A stretch of DNA of 64,000 nucleotides, taken from positions 269,289 to 333,288 of the forward strand of contig NZ_RQIS01000006.1 of the NCBI RefSeq assembly GCF_003837865.1, given 5' to 3'. Under the pieces are notes generated by a model that worked only from the letters and a program-made list of their open reading frames with translations, did no database searches and was not told where the DNA came from. Position 1 is the stretch's first letter, and each line of letters begins with the position of its first letter. The stretch is from Paraburkholderia dinghuensis. Its GTDB lineage: Bacteria > Pseudomonadota > Gammaproteobacteria > Burkholderiales > Burkholderiaceae. The position numbers were made by a program, and so were the translations under genes. Positions 39,535-48,489 of the stretch are shown in pieces.

Positions 39535-40029
39535 ATGCGTGCTCCTGATGCCCGGCGCTCAATCCGCCTCTTCTGCATCTTCCTTTACATCTGCGTATGG
39601 CTCAGCGGCTGTGCAGGGCTGGGCGGCCAGGAACCTCTGCGGGTCAGCGTGGCGGGCATCGAGCCGCTAAAGGGCGAAGGGCTGGAGATGCGCTTCAACG
39701 TCAAATTACGCATCCAGAATCCGAACGACGCTCCGGTCGAATATAGCGGCGTGTCACTGCAACTTGATCTGAACGGTCAATCCTTCGCGAGCGGCGTCAG
39801 CGATGAACACGGCGTCGTGCCCCGATTCGGCGAAACAGTGATCAATGTACCGTTGACCGTTCCTGCATTTTCCGCAGTGCGTCAGGCTTTCGCTATTGTG
39901 GGCAGCACACAGACAGGCAACGTCCCATACGTGATCCATGGGCGATTGGCAGGTGGCATCGGCGGCGGTACGCGCTTCGTCGACGAGGGCAAGCTGTCGC
40001 TGCCAACAAACGGCTTGATGGGTCAGTGA
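39535..40029 (+). CDS. LEA type 2 (WHy-domain) lipoprotein
   Basis: A 164-residue lipoprotein. The start at 39535 has AAGG eight bases upstream. The signal peptide ends in lipobox LSGC. The rest is a single WHy/LEA14-like beta-sandwich domain: VSVAGIEPLKGEGLEMRFNV, LRIQNPNDAPVEYSGVSLQ and ETVINVPLTVPAF. Such lipoproteins are envelope-stress related in bacteria; the exact role is not known. It stands alone between IS debris and a small lipoprotein. Confidence 0.85.
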   Translation: MRAPDARRSIRLFCIFLYICVWLSGCAGLGGQEPLRVSVAGIEPLKGEGLEMRFNVKLRIQNPNDAPVEYSGVSLQLDLNGQSFASGVSDEHGVVPRFGETVINVPLTVPAFSAVRQAFAIVGSTQTGNVPYVIHGRLAGGIGGGTRFVDEGKLSLPTNGLMGQ

Positions 40030-40198
40030 CCGAACCTGATCAGCGGGAATCGTCGGCACTGGCGGCCCACTTCGTGCGTAACGAACTACCGAAACGAGGC
40101 GGTCTGCGTCGCCTGCGTTCGGTGGGGCCCAGTTGCGTACCGGGACTAAATCGCCATCGGCATACCGCCAAAATAACGGTGCTGAAATTCAGAACGTC

Positions 40199-40459
40199 AT
40201 GAAGTCAACATGTTTCGCAGCGGCCCTCGTCGTGCTCGCTGCCGGATGCGAATCGGCATCGCTGCCCGTGGACAATCAGACCTCCCGGCCAGGCCCGGCC
40301 GGCACCGATACCTACATTCTGCACAGTACCGGCGGAATAACACCCGGTGACTCCGCGTCAAAGCCACCAAGACTTAGCGTCGGTACCAGTTATCCAGATA
40401 CGCAATTGATACTGCCGTGGTTCCTGAACGACATCATCAACTTCGTCAACTATCGCTAG
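40199..40459 (+). CDS. Small lipoprotein of unknown function
   Basis: An 86-residue protein with signal peptide MKSTCFAAALVVLAAGCES, where LAAGC is a lipobox. The remainder is polar with a hydrophobic tail (ILPWFLNDIINFVNY). The Met at 40199 is chosen because the signal peptide begins there; no strong ribosome site is visible. No family is recognised. Confidence 0.6.
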   Translation: MKSTCFAAALVVLAAGCESASLPVDNQTSRPGPAGTDTYILHSTGGITPGDSASKPPRLSVGTSYPDTQLILPWFLNDIINFVNYR

Positions 40460-40585
40460 TCACACTGCGACTGACTGCGGCGCGCGACGTTCCCGACTCG
40501 TGCTGGCAAGGCAAACACGTAACGTGCAGATCGACCCGCAGATCGACGACATCGACCGATAGCTCACGAAACAAGAACCCAAAGC

Positions 40586-41227
40586 CTAAATAAAGTTTCG
40601 CAGTCCAACGACTACTTGAAAGCCGCCGAACACCGCGATAGCGAAGGCCGAAAGGCGCGCGATTCCATGCATCAGCGAGTCAGGCATCTTTCTACGCAGC
40701 GAGGCCGTGGCGCCGCTCAAGCACAGCCACCAGGCCGCGGAACCGGCAAACACGCCGCCAACCATAGGCAACAAAGTAAGCCACCCTGCTCCCTCCTGCG
40801 CGGTTTGCCCGGCGGACACGGGTCCAAGCGCGGCAAAAACTGCGATGAACGAAAGGATTGTCATCGGGTTGGACAGCGTCAGGCCGAACGTCGTCAGGAA
40901 GTCGCGCAGCAATGTTGTGCGCGCCGTTGCGGGTAGAGCCGTCTGAGCAGTTGGCGCTTCACGCGCGATGCGCGAGGCCAGCCAGATGAGAAACGCTCCA
41001 CCACCGATCTTCAGGACGACGCTCAGCAACGGCAGTGCCGTCGCGATCCCTACGATGCCGATCGCGCCGAGTAATCCATAAACCGCGTCGGCGCAGGCCG
41101 CACCGATTCCTGTCGAAAATCCCGAGCGGAAACCACGACTCAGGCTGCGCTGGATGCAAAGCAAACCGATGGGGCCGACTGGCGCAGCAATGGAAAGCCC
41201 GATCATCACAGACTTGATAAACAGCAT
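40586..41227 (-). CDS. LysE/RhtB-family amino-acid exporter
   Basis: A 213-residue inner-membrane protein with about six hydrophobic segments. The LysE family opening is clear (IGLSIAAPVGPIGLLCIQRSL), as are GAACADAVYGLLGAIG and TFGLTLSNPMTILSFIAVFAALG. It exports an amino acid or similar solute, substrate unknown. It is divergent from the Lrp-type regulator 115 bases away, a common exporter-regulator pair. Confidence 0.92.
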   Translation of the reverse strand: MLFIKSVMIGLSIAAPVGPIGLLCIQRSLSRGFRSGFSTGIGAACADAVYGLLGAIGIVGIATALPLLSVVLKIGGGAFLIWLASRIAREAPTAQTALPATARTTLLRDFLTTFGLTLSNPMTILSFIAVFAALGPVSAGQTAQEGAGWLTLLPMVGGVFAGSAAWWLCLSGATASLRRKMPDSLMHGIARLSAFAIAVFGGFQVVVGLRNFI

Positions 41228-41342
41228 TTTCCTTTCCCTACGTTATGCACTTTCTGGAGTGGCATAGTAGGCGATACGCGGTTGCCGTAGAAGATGATAT
41301 TTAAGGTAAATTGGCGAATCGACTTTAAAATTCACTTCCGCC

Positions 41343-41786
41343 ATGGACGAATTAGACTGGAAGGTGCTCTCGCTCTTGCAGCACAACGCCCGCATGACCT
41401 ATACAGAGCTTGCCCGTCAAATCCAGTTGTCGGTGCCTGCCGCGACTGAACGTGTGAAGCGTCTCGAAGATGCCGGAATCATCGAGGGGTACACGGCAAA
41501 AGTGAATGCAGCGGCGGCGGGGTACGCGGTGAGCGCGCTGATCGCGATCACGGTGCCTCAACCGGCGAAAGCGAAGTTTCTGAAATTGCTGGATTCGATT
41601 CCCCAGATACTCGAATGCCATCACGTGACCGGGGCGGACTCTTACATCATACGATTGGTGTCGGCGAGTATGGCAAACCTGGAACGGTTGATCGAGCAGA
41701 TCAACCTGTATGGCGAAACCCGCACGTCAATCATCATGTCGACACCGCTGCCTGCTCGCGCCTTGAAGCGGCCACCTGCCAGATAA
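41343..41786 (+). CDS. Lrp/AsnC-family transcriptional regulator
   Basis: A 147-residue regulator. The N-terminal helix-turn-helix is standard for the family (LDWKVLSLLQHNARMTYTEL, LSVPAATERVKRLEDAGII), followed by a RAM ligand-binding domain (VTGADSYIIRLVSASMANLERLI). It is divergent from the LysE exporter and probably controls it in response to the exported amino acid. The shared 115-base gap would hold the operator. Confidence 0.93.
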   Translation: MDELDWKVLSLLQHNARMTYTELARQIQLSVPAATERVKRLEDAGIIEGYTAKVNAAAAGYAVSALIAITVPQPAKAKFLKLLDSIPQILECHHVTGADSYIIRLVSASMANLERLIEQINLYGETRTSIIMSTPLPARALKRPPAR

Positions 41787-42139
41787 AAAACGCGATCCGG
41801 ATAGTGCACGGCTTTATCGCGGAACGAGTCTTTTCCGCAGTGCATGCTTAATACCTGGCGCGTTCGACTTCCACTCGTGAGGTCGTGGTCGGTTTGCGGT
41901 GTCGGTTCATAGTTCGAAGGCAAACCACCCTTCGATGCCAATTGCCCTTCCTGCGCGGATGACGTTCGAGGCTCGCTTTAAAAGTCGTCGACCCTATTTA
42001 CAGCCAATAGAGTCCGGCTACAAATTTGATCAACCTCAATATTCACCTCCGCCTGCCGTTAATAAATTACCCGCCTCGAAAACATGGACATTGCATGCAG
42101 GCGTGGTTCAACGAAATATAGTCCGACCCTCATTGATAA
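41787..42139. other. Intergenic region upstream of the chemoreceptor
   Basis: About 350 bases, AT-rich near the chemoreceptor start. Nothing else is seen. Confidence 0.3.
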
Positions 42140-43714
42140 ATGCGAACCAATCTACCTGTAACGCAGCGCGAGTACGACTTTCCGCGTGACGCCACGCTCA
42201 TGTCGACCACCGACACGCAAAGCAACGTCACCTACGCCAACGCAGCATTTATTCAGGTCAGCGGGTTCGACGCCGATGAAATACTCGGTCAACCCCACAA
42301 TCTCGTTCGGCACCCGGATATGCCTCCGGAAGCATTTGCGGATATGTGGTCAACCCTCAAAGCGGGCCGTTCGTGGACCGCCTTCGTCAAAAACCGGCGC
42401 AAGAACGGAGACCACTACTGGGTACGGGCAAATGCCGCCCCGATTATTCGCAACGAGCGATTGACGGGATACCTTTCGGTGCGAACCAAGCCCGAGCGTC
42501 ACGAGATCGAAGCCGCCGAGCGTCTCTACCGCGAATTCCGCGAAGGCAACGCCGGCTCGCGGAAATTTCACCAGGGCCTGATCGTTCGCACTGGATTGTT
42601 GGCGTGGACATCGTTATTGCAGACCATGCCGGTTCGGTGGCGAATCCGCTCCGGGCTAATGGTGTCGTTTGCGCTAACCATTCTGTTTGCCTTTTTGTTG
42701 GGCCTGCCCGGCACGATGCTCGGCGGCTTCGCCGCCGTGGGTGCAGCACTCTCGCTGCTCACTTCTTTCTGGCTCGAAAAACAGATTTCCGGTCCGCTTC
42801 AAGCGGTATTGAAACAGGCGCTCGCCGTTGCGGCAGGCCAACCCGGCCAAAACATCCACTTGAACCGCGTCGACGAGATCGGAATGATCCTGCGTGCGGT
42901 GAATCAGTCGGGCCTCAATTTGCGCTCACTCGTCGATGACGTGAGCGACCAGCTTGACGGACTTCGGCAGTCCAGCAGCGACATCGCAGCGGGCAACAAC
43001 GACCTCAATGACCGCAGCGTACATTCGGCGGCGAGCCTGGAGCAGACCGCAGCCTCGATGGAACAGATGACGGCGACGGTCAGGAACAACGCAGACACCG
43101 CGCTGCAAGCGAGCGACCTCGCCGGGCAGACAAGCGATGCGGCATCCGAGGGCGATACGGCAGTCGGCAAGGTTGTGGAAACAATGAAGGAGATTACCGA
43201 TGCCAGCAGAAAGATCAGCGAAATCATCACCGTGATCGAAGGCATCGCTTTTCAGACGAACATCCTCGCACTGAACGCGGCGGTCGAAGCAGCCCGGGCG
43301 GGGGAACAGGGACGTGGCTTCGCGGTCGTGGCGGGCGAAGTGCGGGCGCTCGCGCAGCGCAGCTCGACGGCGGCCCGGGAAATCACGGCGCTGATCAATG
43401 ACAGTGTTGCGAGAACGGCCACTGGCGGCGAACTGGTGACCAAGGCCGGCGATTCAATGCGAAACATCCTGAGCCGGGTCGCGCGGGTCACCGACCTTAT
43501 CAATGAAATCAGTTCGGCGACGAAGGAACAGTCGGAGGGAATTGCACAGGTCAATATTGCGGTGACGCAGCTCGACCAGATGACACAGCAGAACGCCGGA
43601 CTGGCTCAGGAATCCGCCTTCGCCGCAGGCAGCCTTGAAGTCAGGACGCGCAAATTGACTGATGCGGTCGCCGTGTTCCAGAGCAAAGCGGACATGGCGC
43701 ACCGTGTGTCCTGA
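42140..43714 (+). CDS. Aer-like methyl-accepting chemotaxis protein
   Basis: A 524-residue chemoreceptor. The N-terminal PAS domain ([18 protein letters not shown]; here [20 protein letters not shown], then [13 protein letters not shown] and [17 protein letters not shown]) is the FAD-binding energy/redox sensor of Aer proteins. One hydrophobic hairpin near residues 170-210 anchors it. HAMP and the signalling domain follow, with the hairpin tip [20 protein letters not shown] and [19 protein letters not shown]. It should steer swimming toward good redox conditions. It has no neighbours in chemotaxis. Confidence 0.93.
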   Translation: MRTNLPVTQREYDFPRDATLMSTTDTQSNVTYANAAFIQVSGFDADEILGQPHNLVRHPDMPPEAFADMWSTLKAGRSWTAFVKNRRKNGDHYWVRANAAPIIRNERLTGYLSVRTKPERHEIEAAERLYREFREGNAGSRKFHQGLIVRTGLLAWTSLLQTMPVRWRIRSGLMVSFALTILFAFLLGLPGTMLGGFAAVGAALSLLTSFWLEKQISGPLQAVLKQALAVAAGQPGQNIHLNRVDEIGMILRAVNQSGLNLRSLVDDVSDQLDGLRQSSSDIAAGNNDLNDRSVHSAASLEQTAASMEQMTATVRNNADTALQASDLAGQTSDAASEGDTAVGKVVETMKEITDASRKISEIITVIEGIAFQTNILALNAAVEAARAGEQGRGFAVVAGEVRALAQRSSTAAREITALINDSVARTATGGELVTKAGDSMRNILSRVARVTDLINEISSATKEQSEGIAQVNIAVTQLDQMTQQNAGLAQESAFAAGSLEVRTRKLTDAVAVFQSKADMAHRVS

Positions 43715-43802
43715 GTGCCGCGGCCACATCAGGGTTGATCGTGAGCGGCGCGACTTTCGCCCTCATGCAAATCAATAGCTTGCGGTCGTGCGTTGCTTCG
43801 AC

Positions 43803-43834
43803 TTTGTCCCGCTCGGTTGATAGAGCGGGACAAA
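43803..43834. other. Perfect 12-bp inverted repeat after the chemoreceptor gene
   Basis: TTTGTCCCGCTC - 8-base loop - GAGCGGGACAAA, followed by AAA. The T-run is on the left and the A-run on the right in both directions, so it is not a standard Rho-independent terminator. It may be a transcript-end structure or a binding site. Confidence 0.5.
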
Positions 43835-44072
43835 AAATTCGTGCTCGCACCGCATGCTGAGCGGCGAAGTTACGCCGGTTTATTCTCGCTGACGACAGGT
43901 GAACAGCTATCCGGGACGATCACGGCTGGACTCATCCCCTTGCCACCCAGCGCGCGCCCGACTTGACACATTGCATTCCGCAAACGTTTGCTGGTTAACC
44001 GTAAAAAATAGTTGTTTACTGAGCCGTCTTTAGCGTTCACCATTTCCGGATCAGACAATAAAAAATTCGACA

Positions 44073-44315
44073 ATGGCGATATTCGGGGTGGTGTCGTTCG
44101 GCGCTATCGTTGTGGCAATTTTTGTAGGTTCGGAAAATCCGACACTGAAGGCTCGTCTACACAAAGCGATTGCACGGCGGCAAGCAAGGCATGGTCAGGG
44201 AAGCGCAGACTCCCTGAATAGTAGTCAAGGCGCTCGCTCGCTTGAGGAAGACGTGGCCCTGGCGATCGAAGTCGAACGCGAGCGCCACGAGCCATACCCA
44301 CGTGAGTGGGAATGA
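44073..44315 (+). CDS. Possible small membrane protein
   Basis: An 80-residue frame opening MAIFGVVSFGAIVVAIFVGS (one membrane segment), followed by a charged, amphipathic tail (LKARLHKAIARRQARHGQG, EEDVALAIEVERERHE). The composition is protein-like, but no ribosome site is obvious and no family is recognised. Confidence 0.35.
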   Translation: MAIFGVVSFGAIVVAIFVGSENPTLKARLHKAIARRQARHGQGSADSLNSSQGARSLEEDVALAIEVERERHEPYPREWE

Positions 44316-45146
44316 GGTGCTGCGAAGTTGCTGCAATTTTGGCTTCATACCGCGATCGACGGATTTGAACAGGTCATCGATAGTTTCAGCTACTGCGTTG
44401 TAGCAACTGTCGCTCCGACTGCGGACCTGCCGCCGCGAAATGCGCAAGTCAGAAAATCGAAGTAACATGCTACGTCAGTATTGCGGAAAGTCCAGCACCA
44501 TGCGGTTAAACGCGGCCGCATGCTCCCACTGAGCCATGGGCGCCGTAACGGTTGACCATACCGATTCGCAGCGCTGTCCCTGCTGATTTCCTCGATGCGC
44601 GTGAAGCGCTCGTAGCGGACCTTGCCTTTCATTCCGCCGGTCGTGTCGAGGTATCCGACCTTGACGGCAAAACATTCAACTTGATTAGTTATCCCACGTA
44701 TTTGACCGATCACGAGTTTCGCAAAACTTTTTGCGATTCATCACGTGGGTAGACTCATAAGATTCGGTCGCTCATCACCATTCTTTGCCTCGTAATATCT
44801 CAATTCCATGGGCCGGAGAATCAGCGGGTATTCCTGTCGGTGTGCAAGGCACACGAATGCCGCAATACCCCACGACTCGCGTTCAACCTGTCACCCAATA
44901 CGCGACGACTGCGAATGTCTGCACGCGCTTGAGCCATCACCTGAATACCTTGAACGATCGAAAGGTCGACACAAGGAAATAGTAGGCATTGTCATGTGAA
45001 GTGCGAAAAACCGACTCATTGCCGCCGCCTCTTCGTCATCAAGAAGGTTTAGGTTTCCAGCTTGTTGTACGTCGTGTTTTTTTGCAAACGAATTCGATTT
45101 CATGCCGCATTCATTCAAAGAAGTAAGAACGTCAATGGAGATTCTC
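44316..45146. other. Long non-coding or degenerate stretch
   Basis: About 830 bases without a supportable gene. On the minus strand near 44475 a frame ends TAPMAQWEHAAAFNRMVLDF, which resembles the end of an alpha/beta hydrolase but has no intact upstream part. The right half is the promoter region of the phosphoesterase. Confidence 0.35.
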
Positions 45147-47147
45147 ATGAGTCAGATATCGACATCGCGACGCAAATTTCCTCCAGTTCCGGCCTTGCTT
45201 GCGACGGTTTCCCTGGCGGCTGCAGCACTCTACTGCTCTGCTGCCGATAGCCAGGTCCAACCCGCAGCAAATCCTTCTTCGTCAACAACCACGCCGATCA
45301 AGCATGTGATCATCATCGTCGGCGAGAACCGGACATTCGATCACGTGTTCGGTACTTATCAGCCGGAGCCGGGTGAAACCGTATCGAACCTCCTGTCCAA
45401 GGGCATCATCAGAGCAAACGGCGCTCCCGGGCCCAACTTTGCGCTCGCTGCGCAATTCATGGCGACTGCAACCGATCCAGCACAGTTCGCCGCAAGTCCT
45501 GTTTCGAAACAACCCTATTCTGTACTGCCGGCACCCAACACAGGCTTCACGCCGAGCGTTGCGAGCGATACGAATCCGCCGCCGTTCGCCACACTCGCCG
45601 CTGCAAAGGCGGCAGAAGGTAACGCACTCGAACCGAACGACCTCATTCATTTAACTACCGGCGCATCAGGAATCGCCCAGGAAATACCCGATACGCGATT
45701 CGGATCGAACCTGTTCAACTTGCCGAACGGCCCCTATCAAATCTCACGTGTTGGTCCGAACTACGACCAGTACATGAATAGTCCAGTGCATCGCTTCTAC
45801 CAGAACTGGCAGCAATCCGACTGCAACGCGGCGCATGCAACGCACGACAACCCGAGCGGCTGCAAGATGGACCTGTTTGCGTGGGTAGAAGTCTCGATAG
45901 GCGCCGGATCGAACGGCAAGGCGCAGCCGGCCGGCTTCACCGACCAGTCAACCAACGAGGGCGCAACGGCCCTCGGGTTCTATAACGTGAATACCGGTGA
46001 CATGCCGTATTTCACGCAGCTCGCACACCAGTACACGATCAGCGACAACTACCACCAGCCGGTGATGGGTGGCACCGGCGCAAACAGCATCATGATCGGG
46101 ACAGCCGACGCGCTCTATTACACGGACGGAAACGGCCACACGGCCACGCCGCCGACAAACCAGATCGAGGACCCCCGGCCGCAGAAAGGGACCAACAACT
46201 GGTATGCACAGGATGGCTACTCCGGCGGCACGTACAGTAACTGTTCCGATCCGACGCAACCTGGGGTGGGCGCAATCCGCCAATACCTCAACAGCCTGCC
46301 GTATCACCCGAATGCCAATTGCGCGCCGAACACGTACTACCTCCTGAACAACTACAACCCTGGTTACAACGGGGACGGCACCGTCAACACGAGCACATTC
46401 ACCATTCCGCCTTCACCGGTGCGAACGATCGCCGACACCCTCCTCCAGCGCAATATTTCATGGAAATACTACGGTGAGGGGTGGACGACATTCGTGGCCA
46501 ATTCTCCAACGTCTGTCTACTGCAACATCTGCAATCCGTTTCTTTATGAAACGGCAATCATGACCAATTCGACGTTGCGAGCGAACCATCTCCAGGATAC
46601 GACGAACCTGTATTCCGATATCGAAAACGGCTCCCTGCCGGCGGTCTCTTTTGTGAAGCCCGGCGGATTACTCGATGGACACCCTGAGTCTTCGAAGTTC
46701 GGGCTCTACGAGGGATTCGTGCGCAAGATCGTCGATTCGGTTCAGGCGAACCCTGCCTTGTGGGCATCGACCGCGATCTTCATCACGACCGACGAGGGTG
46801 GCGGTTACTACGACTCCGGCTACATTCAGCCCGTGGATTTCTTTGGGGACGGGCCGCGTATTCCGCTGATTATCGTGTCGCCTTACTCTCGTGGCGGCCA
46901 TGTCGATCATCAGTATTCGGATCATGTGTCACTCGTCAAGTTCATTGAACGCAACTGGTCGCTCCCGCCGATTACGTCGCGCAGTCGTGACAATCTTCCC
47001 GATCCGGTCCAGCATCCGTCCAACCCCTATGTGCCAACCAATGCGCCAGCGCTTGGCGATCTCTTCGATGCCTTCCGCTTCCACCCAGTGAAGCACTCCG
47101 ATCCGGATGACGATATTCGAGGGGCGATTGGCATGCCTCCGTTCTGA
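45147..47147 (+). CDS. Tat-exported phosphoesterase (phospholipase C/acid phosphatase family)
   Basis: A 666-residue enzyme of the PF04185 phosphoesterase family. The start at 45147 has GGAG six bases upstream. The N-terminus STSRRKF followed by ALLATVSLAAAALY is a twin-arginine-type signal. Metal-site motifs are IKHVIIIVGENRTFDHVFGTY near the start and FITTDEGGGYYD plus IPLIIVSPYSRGGHVDHQYSDH later. Such enzymes cleave phospholipids or phosphomonoesters outside the cytoplasm. It is a single gene ended by the hairpin at 47188-47211. The exact substrate is unknown. Confidence 0.92.
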   Translation: MSQISTSRRKFPPVPALLATVSLAAAALYCSAADSQVQPAANPSSSTTTPIKHVIIIVGENRTFDHVFGTYQPEPGETVSNLLSKGIIRANGAPGPNFALAAQFMATATDPAQFAASPVSKQPYSVLPAPNTGFTPSVASDTNPPPFATLAAAKAAEGNALEPNDLIHLTTGASGIAQEIPDTRFGSNLFNLPNGPYQISRVGPNYDQYMNSPVHRFYQNWQQSDCNAAHATHDNPSGCKMDLFAWVEVSIGAGSNGKAQPAGFTDQSTNEGATALGFYNVNTGDMPYFTQLAHQYTISDNYHQPVMGGTGANSIMIGTADALYYTDGNGHTATPPTNQIEDPRPQKGTNNWYAQDGYSGGTYSNCSDPTQPGVGAIRQYLNSLPYHPNANCAPNTYYLLNNYNPGYNGDGTVNTSTFTIPPSPVRTIADTLLQRNISWKYYGEGWTTFVANSPTSVYCNICNPFLYETAIMTNSTLRANHLQDTTNLYSDIENGSLPAVSFVKPGGLLDGHPESSKFGLYEGFVRKIVDSVQANPALWASTAIFITTDEGGGYYDSGYIQPVDFFGDGPRIPLIIVSPYSRGGHVDHQYSDHVSLVKFIERNWSLPPITSRSRDNLPDPVQHPSNPYVPTNAPALGDLFDAFRFHPVKHSDPDDDIRGAIGMPPF

Positions 47148-47187
47148 TTGCTCTGGATATGACTGACGCGATCTAGCTGGAAATATT

Positions 47188-47211
47188 GCGGCGGGGATAA
47201 GTCCCCGCCGC
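47188..47211 (+). terminator. Hairpin after the phosphoesterase gene
   Basis: A perfect 10-bp stem (GCGGCGGGGA / TCCCCGCCGC) with a 4-base loop, 40 bases after the stop codon. No clear T-tract follows, so termination may be partial or Rho-assisted. Confidence 0.55.
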
Positions 47212-47392
47212 ATCAACATGGTGGCTCGTTTTACCTCCGCCGGCTCTCCGCGGCCTCGGGACGAATCCGTGTCCGATTGGTACCTCGCCCAATTTCAGCA
47301 GCCTCCAATGACTGCGTGTAGACTGGCGCCACTAGAGCGTTCTGCTGCGCTCGTCCAGTCCACTACTCACATACGGAAATCGAGGGTAAGTC

Positions 47393-48406
47393 ATGGCAAA
47401 GGATGCGATTGTCTGGGGAATACTCGGCGCGGCGAAGATCAACGACAAGGTCGTTGTACCCATGCACAACGCGCCAAAATGCCGGGTAAAGGGCATCGCG
47501 TCACGAAATCCGGAGAAGGCCCGGCAAGCCGCGGCGAAATATGGCCTGGCTGTTGCGTACGACAGCTACGAGGCACTGCTTGCAGACCCCGAAATCGACG
47601 CGGTGTATATCCCGCTGCCCAATCACATTCATATGGAATGGGCCATCAAATCCGTCGAGGCCGGCAAGCACGTTCTGTGTGAAAAACCGATTGGTCTGGA
47701 CGCCGGACAGGCTGAGCAACTTATCGCCGCACGCGACACGTACGGCCGGTACATTCAGGAAGCGTTCATGGTTCGCACCCATCCCCAATGGGTGAAAGTG
47801 CGCACCTTGATCGAAGAAGGCGTCATCGGTGAATTGCGCGCGGTGACGGGAGGCTTTACCTATCACAACACCAACCCGCACGATATTCGAAACCATCGCG
47901 AAATGGGCGGCGGCGGGCTGCTGGATATCGGCTGTTATCCCATCACGACGTCGCGCTTCGTCATCGGACATGAACCGCGGCGGGTGGTCGCCACGCTGGA
48001 GTGCGACCCAGCGTCAGAGGTGGACCGGCTTGGCTCGGTAATCATGGATTTTGACGGTGTTCAGGCCAGCTTCTTTTACTCGACGCAAATCCACAATTAC
48101 CAGCGCATGCAATTTCACGGTACGAAAGGGCGGATCGAAGTCGAAATTCCGTTCAACGCGCCCAATGATCGACCGACACGTTTGTTAGTGAGCGAGCGCA
48201 CGAGCGCGGGCGTCGATACGGAACGCTGGCTGGAGCTTCCGGTATGCGATCAATATGGCGTAGCGGCCACAGCGTTCGCAGAAGCGATATTGAGCGGTGG
48301 TCCGCAGGCTATTCCGCTAGAAGACGCGCGCGCAAATATGCGCGTGATCGATGCCGTTTTCCGCTCGGCTCAATCGGGTGCCTGGGTGAGCATCCCGCAA
48401 CCATAA
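47393..48406 (+). CDS. Gfo/Idh/MocA-family oxidoreductase, stand-alone
   Basis: A 337-residue NAD(P)-dependent dehydrogenase. IVWGILGAAKINDKVVVP is the Rossmann loop region and HVLCEKPIGLD carries the catalytic Lys of the E-K-P motif. GGGLLDIGCYPITTSRF supplies the D-x-G-x-Y/H element typical of the dihydrodiol dehydrogenase/glucose-fructose oxidoreductase branch. It is cytoplasmic (no signal peptide) and is not in an operon. The substrate is probably a sugar or cyclic polyol. It is not a close copy of the enzyme at 6404-7558. Confidence 0.92.
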   Translation: MAKDAIVWGILGAAKINDKVVVPMHNAPKCRVKGIASRNPEKARQAAAKYGLAVAYDSYEALLADPEIDAVYIPLPNHIHMEWAIKSVEAGKHVLCEKPIGLDAGQAEQLIAARDTYGRYIQEAFMVRTHPQWVKVRTLIEEGVIGELRAVTGGFTYHNTNPHDIRNHREMGGGGLLDIGCYPITTSRFVIGHEPRRVVATLECDPASEVDRLGSVIMDFDGVQASFFYSTQIHNYQRMQFHGTKGRIEVEIPFNAPNDRPTRLLVSERTSAGVDTERWLELPVCDQYGVAATAFAEAILSGGPQAIPLEDARANMRVIDAVFRSAQSGAWVSIPQP

Positions 48407-48489
48407 GGTTGATCGCGCGAAACCTTAAAACGTCCAGGCGAAAATTCGCGGACATACAGGCGTCCCGCGTCGAGAGCGTCTGCCTGCAA

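Noticed and set aside
43803..43834. Hairpin after the chemoreceptor as a Rho-independent terminator
   Set aside because: The T and A runs are on the wrong sides for either direction; kept as an inverted repeat only.
44475..44675. A minus-strand frame ending like an alpha/beta hydrolase
   Set aside because: Only about 20 residues look convincing and the upstream part is scrambled, so it is mentioned only as possible debris.
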